Assembly: GCA_919902965.1 (NCBI GenBank)
Contig: CAKKSJ010000379.1
Coordinates: 1-20,724, forward strand
From: Burkholderiales bacterium
Lineage (GTDB): Bacteria; Pseudomonadota; Gammaproteobacteria; Burkholderiales; SG8-39
DNA: 20,724 nt
Direction of reading: 5' to 3'
Within the stretch, counting starts at the first letter, position 1. Each line of letters starts with the position of its first letter. The notes beneath the pieces are model-generated. The model was not told the DNA's origin, searched no databases, and saw nothing but the letters and a program-made list of their open reading frames with translations. A program made the position numbers and the translations under genes. Below are positions 16,111-20,724 of the stretch, in pieces.

Positions 16111-17166
16111 ATGAAAGTCGAAAGCCTAAACGTGGAGACCCTGCGCTGGCGCAATAACCAGTTGGAACTGATAGACCAGCGGCGGCTGCCGCTGGAATTC
16201 GAATATGTCGCTTGCGAGGATGCGGCGCAAACGGCGGCGGCGATACGCGACATGGTGGTGCGCGGCGCGCCGGCCATCGGCTGCGCCGCCGCCTACGGCG
16301 TGGCGGTGGAAGCGCAGCGACACGCCGGCGCGCCGCGCGCGCAATTCGACACCGCGCTGCAACAAGCGTTCAAGGTGCTGGAGGCAAGCCGTCCGACCGC
16401 GGTCAATCTATTCTGGGCGATCGCGCGCATGCGCCAGCGCCACGCGCAGACCCGCAACGACTCGACCCAGGCGTCAGCCGCGGCGATGCTCGAACTCGCG
16501 CGCCAGATACACAGCGACGATATCGAGATATGCCGCGCTATCGGCCGCCACGGCGCAGCTTTGATCGCAGACGGCGCGCGCATTATGACCCATTGCAATG
16601 CCGGCGCACTTGCCACCGCCGGCCACGGCACCGCGCTAGGCGTAATCCGCTCGGCGCGCGACGCCGGCAAGCGCATCAGCGTCATTGCCAACGAAACCCG
16701 CCCGTATCTGCAGGGTGCGCGGCTGACGGCCTGGGAGATGGTGCAGGAAGAAATTCCGGTCACGCTGGTAACTGACAACATAGCGGGCCATCTGATGCAG
16801 CAGGGCCGCGTCGATGTCATCGTCGTCGGCGCCGACCGCATCGCCGCTAACGGCGATACCGCAAATAAAATAGGCACCTACACCGTGGCGGTGCTGGCCG
16901 AGCGCCATCGCATTCCGTTCTACGTGGCGGCGCCGCTCTCCACCATCGATGTCGCCATCGCCGATGGCCGCGCCATTCCGATCGAGGAGCGTGACCCGTC
17001 GGAAGTCACTGGTTTTCGCGGCCTGCGCTGGGCGCCCGACGGCGTCAGCGTCTTCAATCCTGCTTTCGACGTCACCCCGGCCACGCTGATCACGGGTTTA
17101 ATTACAGAAAAGGGCGTGATCACGCGGCCGGACGCGGGCAAGATCCGCATGCTTTTTGAAAATTGA
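16111..17166 (+). CDS. mtnA: 5-methylthioribose / 5-deoxyribose-1-phosphate isomerase
   Basis: MtnA converts the cyclic aldose 5-(methylthio)ribose-1-phosphate to the open ketose 1-phosphate; related enzymes also accept 5-deoxyribose-1-phosphate. The protein has 351 residues, normal for the family. Visible marks are RGAPAIG at 51-57, the catalytic cysteine C162 in THCNAG, the catalytic aspartate D242 in GADRIAANGD, and NKIGTY after it. These separate it from eIF2B-alpha-like relatives. The gene begins 3 bases after the aldolase/SDR stop, so the two are surely co-transcribed. None of the other methionine-salvage genes (mtnB, mtnC, mtnD, mtnK, mtnP) is in the window, which argues for a dedicated DHAP-shunt-like route rather than the universal salvage pathway. 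Confidence 0.93.
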   Translation: MKVESLNVETLRWRNNQLELIDQRRLPLEFEYVACEDAAQTAAAIRDMVVRGAPAIGCAAAYGVAVEAQRHAGAPRAQFDTALQQAFKVLEASRPTAVNLFWAIARMRQRHAQTRNDSTQASAAAMLELARQIHSDDIEICRAIGRHGAALIADGARIMTHCNAGALATAGHGTALGVIRSARDAGKRISVIANETRPYLQGARLTAWEMVQEEIPVTLVTDNIAGHLMQQGRVDVIVVGADRIAANGDTANKIGTYTVAVLAERHRIPFYVAAPLSTIDVAIADGRAIPIEERDPSEVTGFRGLRWAPDGVSVFNPAFDVTPATLITGLITEKGVITRPDAGKIRMLFEN

Positions 17167-17187
17167 TCATGGCAACTGAACGCCGTG

Positions 17188-17213
17188 AACCTGGGTCTAC
17201 GCAGATCCGGGTT
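17188..17213 (+). other. Stem-loop between mtnA and the lsrF-type gene
   Basis: AACCTGGGTCT (17188-17198) and AGATCCGGGTT (17203-17213) form an 11-bp stem (two G-U pairs) with the loop ACGC. It is followed by TCTTGC rather than a T-run, so full termination is unlikely. It could act as a partial terminator, an mRNA processing or stability element, or a regulated attenuator before the third gene. Confidence 0.5.
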
Positions 17214-17245
17214 TCTTGCACACACACATAAGAGGAAGCATGAGC

Positions 17246-18142
17246 ATGGCTGACACCGACAATCTCAAGGACACCAAGGAATACTTTCTCGACATACCCA
17301 TGAAAGCGGCGCAGTCGAATGTCCGTGGCGCCAGCGCCCTGGACTGGGGAATGCAGAACCGGCTTTCGCGCATCTTCCAGCCTGGCTCCGGCAAGACCGT
17401 GATGCTGGCCGTGGACCACGGCTACTTTCAAGGTCCCACCGCCGGTCTCGAGCGTGTTGACGTCACGATCGTTCCTCTGCTACAGAACGCGGACGCCCTG
17501 ATGTGCACCCGCGGCATACTGCGCAGCACCATCCCCGCGTCACTACAGAGCGGCGTTGTGCTGCGCGCGAGCGGCGGGCCGAGCATCCTCAAAGAGCTTT
17601 CGAACGAGCATATTGCGGTGGACATGGACGACGCTGCGCGCCTCAACGTATCGGCTGTCGCAGTGCAGGTCTACATAGGAGGCGAGTTCGAGTCGCAGTC
17701 GGTGCATAACATGACACGGCTCGTCGACGCCGGACTCGGGCGTGGAATCCCGGTGCTCGGCGTGACTGCCGTCGGGAAGGACATGGTGCGCGATGCACGC
17801 TATTTCCGTCTGGCCTGCCGCATCTGCGCCGAGCTAGGGGCACAGTTCGTGAAGACGTACTACGTCGACGAAGGCTTCGAAACGGTGACCGCTTCCTGTC
17901 CCGTGCCGGTGGTGATGGCCGGCGGCAAGAAACTGCCTGAACTCGACGCTCTTACAATGGCATATCGTGCGGTGCAGGAAGGCGCAGCGGGCGTGGACAT
18001 GGGCCGTAATATCTTTCAGTCGGATGCCCCGCTGGCCATGATTCAGGCTGTCAACAAAGTTGTGCATGAACGGATGAAGCCTGAGCACGCCTACGAGCTG
18101 TACCAGACTTTGCAACGAGAGCAAGCCGGCCGCCCTGTCTAG
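17246..18142 (+). CDS. lsrF: LsrF-type thiolase (3-hydroxy-5-phosphonooxypentane-2,4-dione)
   Basis: In enteric bacteria LsrF, a class I aldolase-fold enzyme, transfers the acetyl group of 3-hydroxy-5-phosphonooxypentane-2,4-dione to CoA, giving DHAP and acetyl-CoA, the last step of autoinducer-2 breakdown. This 298-residue protein matches what I remember of E. coli LsrF over nearly its whole length: ALDWGMQ, GKTVMLAVDHGYFQGPTAGLER, MCTRGILRS, VQVYIGGEFE, GKDMVRDARYF, KTYYV, AGGKKLPE and GVDMGRNIFQSD. The Schiff-base lysine of KTYYV is K203 when counting from the ATG at 17246, the E. coli number, which favours this start; an ATG at 17240 is the alternative. Both follow AGAGGA at 17231-17236. 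No lsrACDB, lsrK, lsrR or lsrG is nearby. It lies 79 bases after mtnA, behind a stem-loop. The family is firm; the physiological use here is inferred. Confidence 0.88.
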   Translation: MADTDNLKDTKEYFLDIPMKAAQSNVRGASALDWGMQNRLSRIFQPGSGKTVMLAVDHGYFQGPTAGLERVDVTIVPLLQNADALMCTRGILRSTIPASLQSGVVLRASGGPSILKELSNEHIAVDMDDAARLNVSAVAVQVYIGGEFESQSVHNMTRLVDAGLGRGIPVLGVTAVGKDMVRDARYFRLACRICAELGAQFVKTYYVDEGFETVTASCPVPVVMAGGKKLPELDALTMAYRAVQEGAAGVDMGRNIFQSDAPLAMIQAVNKVVHERMKPEHAYELYQTLQREQAGRPV

Positions 18143-18185
18143 GATCAGACCCTAAGGTACCTGGCGCGGTCTCTTAATGCGCTGA

Positions 18186-18671
18186 TCAGGTTTCGAGAAT
18201 GTCCACCGGCGTTCCCGGCGCCACTCGATCAAATAATTCGATAACGTCAAGGTTACGCATGCGGATGCAGCCATGAGACACCGGCTTCCCGATGCCTTGC
18301 TCATCGCTGGTGCCGTGGATGTAGACGAGCCTGCGCATGGTATCGACCTGGCGCAGGCGGTTGTAGCCCGGCTCGCAGCCTGACAGCCACAGGATACGGG
18401 TCAGGATCCAATCACGCCCGGGATGGAGTTTGCCGAGTTCGCTGGTGTAAACCTCGCCCGTAGGCCGGCGCCCAACGAACACGGTATTGAGCGGCAGGTC
18501 CGCGCCAATCTTGGCGCGCACGATGTGCCTGCCGCGCGGCGTGCAGTCGCTGTCGCACTGTTCCCCGGCGCCGTTTTTCGAGGTCGAGACGACGTACTCG
18601 CGGATCAGACTTCCCGCGTCGTCGAACAATTTCAGGGATTGTGCTGCCAGGCGGACCTCGATGCGCGGCAT
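18186..18671 (-). CDS. L,D-transpeptidase, YkuD fold, no signal peptide
   Basis: The 161-residue protein has the YkuD catalytic signature: H119 in YIHGTSD and the S-H133-G-C135-I-R-M motif, with C135 as nucleophile. It also carries SELGKLHPGRDWILTRILWLSG, typical of a short proteobacterial subgroup. YkuD enzymes cross-link peptidoglycan or anchor proteins to it in the periplasm. This one begins directly with a beta strand (MPRIEVRLAAQSLKLFD), and no signal peptide or membrane helix is visible, so its route to the periplasm is unclear. The ATG at 18671 is one base after the tadA stop, which implies coupling; a longer frame to 18758 runs through tadA and was rejected. It converges with the lsrF-type gene, 43 bases apart. 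Confidence 0.88.
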   Translation of the reverse strand: MPRIEVRLAAQSLKLFDDAGSLIREYVVSTSKNGAGEQCDSDCTPRGRHIVRAKIGADLPLNTVFVGRRPTGEVYTSELGKLHPGRDWILTRILWLSGCEPGYNRLRQVDTMRRLVYIHGTSDEQGIGKPVSHGCIRMRNLDVIELFDRVAPGTPVDILET

Positions 18672-18672
18672 C

Positions 18673-19131
18673 TCAGACCTTCGCTCTTCTTGCGGCAAAA
18701 AACTCGCGCAGCAGCGCGCCGCATTCCTCGGCCATGACTCCGGCGGTGAGGTTGGCATGGTGATTGAGCCGGGGCTCGGCGAACAGATCGATCACGCTGC
18801 CGCAGGCGCCGGTCTTGGGGTCGGTGGCGCCGTAGATCAGTCGCGCGATGCGCGCATGCAGCATCGCGCCTACGCACATGGTGCAGGGCTCCAGGGTTAC
18901 GTAGAGTTCGCAGTCGGGCAGGCGATAGTTGCCGAGCTTTTTTGCTGCGTCGCGTAGCGCGCGGATTTCCGCATGCGCCGTGGGATCATGTCCGCTGATG
19001 GGCGCATTAAACCCGGCGCCGATGATCCCGCCGTCTTTCACGATGACCGCGCCGACCGGCACCTCGCCTGCGGCTTGCGCCTTGCGCGCCTGCTCCAGTG
19101 CCGCCAGCATGAAGTTAGCGTCTTGACTCAT
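18673..19131 (-). CDS. tadA: tRNA-specific adenosine deaminase
   Basis: It converts A34 to inosine in the anticodon of tRNA-Arg(ACG). The 152-residue protein has the zinc deaminase signature H53-A-E55 and P-C83-x-x-C86. VPVGAVIV and TAHAEIRAL frame the active site as in other TadA proteins. The ATG at 19131 is preceded by a short GGGA. It is the first gene of a two-gene unit with the L,D-transpeptidase. The 268 bases between its start and the divergent muramidase gene hold no gene that I can support and no clear promoter. Confidence 0.94.
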   Translation of the reverse strand: MSQDANFMLAALEQARKAQAAGEVPVGAVIVKDGGIIGAGFNAPISGHDPTAHAEIRALRDAAKKLGNYRLPDCELYVTLEPCTMCVGAMLHARIARLIYGATDPKTGACGSVIDLFAEPRLNHHANLTAGVMAEECGALLREFFAARRAKV

Positions 19132-19399
19132 TCCCGTCTATGGTCAACAGCCCCTAAGACCCGCACCAGTGCTTGATCTCACGGTAGTTTGGATTATTCG
19201 ATAACGTCGTTTCTAGCGTCATGTGGTCATGCATTGTGAGCATTTTACACGCGGGCCCTTCGCGAGCCTAGGCGACCAGGTATTGTTACCTCGGTCACTG
19301 CAAAATTGGCATCTCCATGGTCGTGGGGTATCCTGCTGGCACACGTTCCTTGGAGCAGCCACGGTTCTGGCGTTTTCCACCAACGCAGGAGGAGGCGGC

Positions 19400-20173
19400 A
19401 TGTTCGAAGGCAAAGGCACAGCCTTATCCGAACAAGGCTTGAAGGACGCCGGCGCTGCGCTCGGCGTCGGACCGCCTGCCCTGTGGGCGGTGATGACGGT
19501 CGAGACCAGGGGCTGCGGCTTCCTGCCGGACCGGCGGCCGCTGATCCTGTTCGAGCGGCACTGGTTTCGCAAGCTCACCCGCGGGAAGTTCGATGCGGCG
19601 GCGCCGGACCTCAGCAATCCGGTCTGGGGCGGTTATGGCGCCTCGGGGGCGCACCAGCACGAGCGCCTGGAGCGCGCGATCAAGCTCGACCGTCAAGCCG
19701 CGCTGGCGAGCACCTCATGGGGCCTGGGCCAGGTGATGGGCTTCAACGCCAAAGCGGCGGGGTTCGGCGGTGTCGAGGCGATGGTCAAGGCCATGTGCGA
19801 CTCGGAGGACGCCCAGTTCCAGGGCATGGCCGGATTCATCGCCGGCAAAGGGCTGGCGAAGTATCTCAAGAGCGGCGATTGGGCCGAATTCGCCCGGCGC
19901 TACAACGGCGTGGAATTCCAGAAGAACCAGTACGACCGCAAGCTCGCCGTCGCCCACGAGAGGTATAAGGTCGGCCCTCTGCCCAACTTGCGGGTTCGCA
20001 CTGCCCAGCTCTATCTCACCTATCTAGGCTACAAGCCCGGCGGCGTGGACGGTCTGTTCGGCGGCAACAGCCAGAAAGCGCTGATCGCATTCCAGAAGAG
20101 CGCGGACCTCGCGCCCAGCGGCGGGCTGGACGACGCCAGCTACTCGGCCCTGGTGAAAGCGGCAATGGGCTGA
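19400..20173 (+). CDS. Phage-type N-acetylmuramidase (DUF3380) with C-terminal peptidoglycan-binding domain
   Basis: The 257-residue protein has an N-terminal muramidase domain (about 8-190). The likely catalytic glutamate is E35 in VETRGCGFL, followed by RRPLILFERHWF, then STSWGLGQVMGFN and a late RRYNGVEFQKNQYD. A peptidoglycan-binding-1 domain follows (about 198-255: VRTAQLYLTYLGYKPGGVDGLFGGNSQKALIAFQ). This architecture is that of Gram-negative phage endolysins. The ATG at 19400 follows a strong AGGAGG; a longer frame to 19223 has no ribosome-binding site and no family match. There is no signal peptide and no holin, spanin or other phage gene in the window, so it is either a prophage remnant or a domesticated lysozyme. 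Confidence 0.9.
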   Translation: MFEGKGTALSEQGLKDAGAALGVGPPALWAVMTVETRGCGFLPDRRPLILFERHWFRKLTRGKFDAAAPDLSNPVWGGYGASGAHQHERLERAIKLDRQAALASTSWGLGQVMGFNAKAAGFGGVEAMVKAMCDSEDAQFQGMAGFIAGKGLAKYLKSGDWAEFARRYNGVEFQKNQYDRKLAVAHERYKVGPLPNLRVRTAQLYLTYLGYKPGGVDGLFGGNSQKALIAFQKSADLAPSGGLDDASYSALVKAAMG

Positions 20174-20264
20174 GGGGCGGCGTGTCGGCGACCGTGCCTT
20201 GGAAGTGCTCACCCAAGATCCGCCAACGCGGAACAACGTCCTACCGATTCAGGATGACCGCGCT

Positions 20265-20298
20265 TTGCCGTCACTGTTATTGATGCTATCATGCATCA
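20265..20298 (+). promoter_or_regulatory. Promoter and palindromic operator of vapBC
   Basis: TTGCCG (20265-20270), a 16-base spacer and TATCAT (20287-20292) preceded by TGC form an extended -10 promoter. The -10 lies in the middle of a perfect inverted repeat, TGATGC-TATCAT-GCATCA (20281-20298). VapB-type antitoxins repress their own operon, and this position would block polymerase directly. Confidence 0.55.
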
Positions 20299-20322
20299 TA
20301 TTAGATGACAAGGAGGCTACAC

Positions 20323-20532
20323 ATGAGAACAACCGTATCTATTGATGACGAGCTCTATCAGAGAGCACTGGACGTCGCTGATCCGGGAATGGACAAGGGC
20401 GATCTGTTCCGTGAAGCGATGAAGGTGTTCGTGCGAGTGCAGTCGGGCAAACGGCTTGCTGCCTTGGGTGGCAAGGCCCCAGGGACGAAGGACATTCCCC
20501 GTCGGCGGCCTACGGAGGTTCTGCCCCGGTGA
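20323..20532 (+). CDS. Type II antitoxin, VapB family
   Basis: The 69-residue protein begins MRTTVSIDDELYQRAL, the DNA-binding strand of ribbon-helix-helix antitoxins, followed by helices with a LFREAMKVFVR segment. The tail LAALGGKAPG...RRRP is the type that wraps around a PIN toxin. The ATG at 20323 follows AAGGAGG with a 6-base spacing. The stop TGA overlaps the GTG start of the toxin (GTGA), so translation is coupled. It should neutralise the neighbouring VapC and repress the operon with it. Confidence 0.88.
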   Translation: MRTTVSIDDELYQRALDVADPGMDKGDLFREAMKVFVRVQSGKRLAALGGKAPGTKDIPRRRPTEVLPR

Positions 20533-20724
20533 GTTTGGTCCTTGCGGATACTTCGGTTTGGGTTGCGCATTTCCGCAGTGCCAGTCCCGTGCTTCAATCG
20601 CTGCTTGCGATGGACCAGGTGCTGTGCCATCCGCTCATCGTGCTCGAACTCGCGTGCGGAACGCCACCGGCACCGCGCGAGCGCACACTCGGCGATCTCA
20701 AGAAGCTGCAGCAGGCCGTCGTCG
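20529..20724 (+). CDS. Type II toxin VapC, PIN-domain ribonuclease (5' part, cut by window end)
   Basis: Only the first 65 codons are present. The protein starts at a GTG overlapping the antitoxin stop by four bases and reads MSLVLADTSVWVAHF. The first PIN acidic residue is D7 in ADTSVW, and the second is the glutamate in IVLELACG (about residue 40). These coordinate the metal ion for RNA cleavage. The remaining acidic residues lie beyond the window, so its integrity cannot be judged. The paired order (antitoxin first, overlap, GTG start) is standard for vapBC. Confidence 0.88.
   Translation, partial: MSLVLADTSVWVAHFRSASPVLQSLLAMDQVLCHPLIVLELACGTPPAPRERTLGDLKKLQQAVV

Noticed and set aside
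17246..18142. Reading the lsrF-type gene as evidence for quorum-signal (AI-2) processing here
   Set aside because: No lsr transporter, kinase, regulator or lsrG is in the window, and the operon partners point to deoxypentose phosphate metabolism.
18238..19210. 13-base repeat ATTCGATAACGTC found near 18238 and near 19197
   Set aside because: One copy is inside a coding region; a 13-mer match is expected by chance in a window of this size.
19223..19399. N-terminal extension of the muramidase
   Set aside because: It has no ribosome-binding site and no domain similarity; the ATG at 19400 has a strong AGGAGG.
1..20724. CRISPR arrays, insertion sequences, rRNA genes, riboswitches
   Set aside because: I saw no regularly spaced repeats, transposase genes, rRNA segments or recognisable riboswitch cores.

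Overview
The window looks like a GC-rich (about 60%) chromosomal segment of a Gram-negative proteobacterium, most likely a betaproteobacterium. This rests on the housekeeping order mltG-tmk-holB-tatD with divergent ygfZ, the tadA-YkuD pair, and an outer-membrane barrel gene. I cannot place the genus from sequence alone.

Layout. (1) 1-1357: the 3' part of tRNA-Cys and a convergent MFS transporter whose first helix lacks a clear start codon. (2) 1440-6960, minus strand: a two-gene operon encoding a signal-peptide/TPR/beta-barrel outer-membrane protein resembling Slam (DUF560), followed by a 1287-residue exported FecR-domain protein. The large C-terminal part of the latter carries three divergent copies of a module resembling the barrel domains of Slam-dependent surface proteins. 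(3) 6971-7609: tRNA-Leu(UAA) and a DUF1178 protein. (4) 7693-11745, minus strand: mltG, tmk, holB, tatD and a periplasmic ankyrin-repeat protein, tightly packed. (5) 11861-13670: ygfZ and an NRDE/TANGO2 protein, ending tail-to-tail over a GNAT acetyltransferase. (6) 14085-18142: a plus-strand metabolic operon with a class II aldolase/short-chain dehydrogenase fusion, mtnA and an lsrF-type thiolase. (7) 18186-19131, minus strand: tadA followed by a YkuD-type L,D-transpeptidase without a signal peptide. (8) 19400-20724: an orphan phage-type N-acetylmuramidase and a vapBC toxin-antitoxin pair, cut by the window end.

The most exciting item is region 6. MtnA-type isomerisation of 5-deoxyribose-1-phosphate gives 5-deoxyribulose-1-phosphate. 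Oxidation of that compound at C4 gives exactly 3-hydroxy-5-phosphonooxypentane-2,4-dione, which is the known substrate of LsrF. The three genes could therefore form an oxidative route from 5'-deoxyadenosine or 5-deoxyribose to DHAP plus acetyl-CoA, using LsrF outside quorum-signal processing and avoiding free acetaldehyde. The aldolase half of the fusion also keeps its zinc ligands, so the ordinary 'DHAP shunt' cleavage remains a competing reading. The second most interesting item is the FecR/Slam-like pair in region 2.
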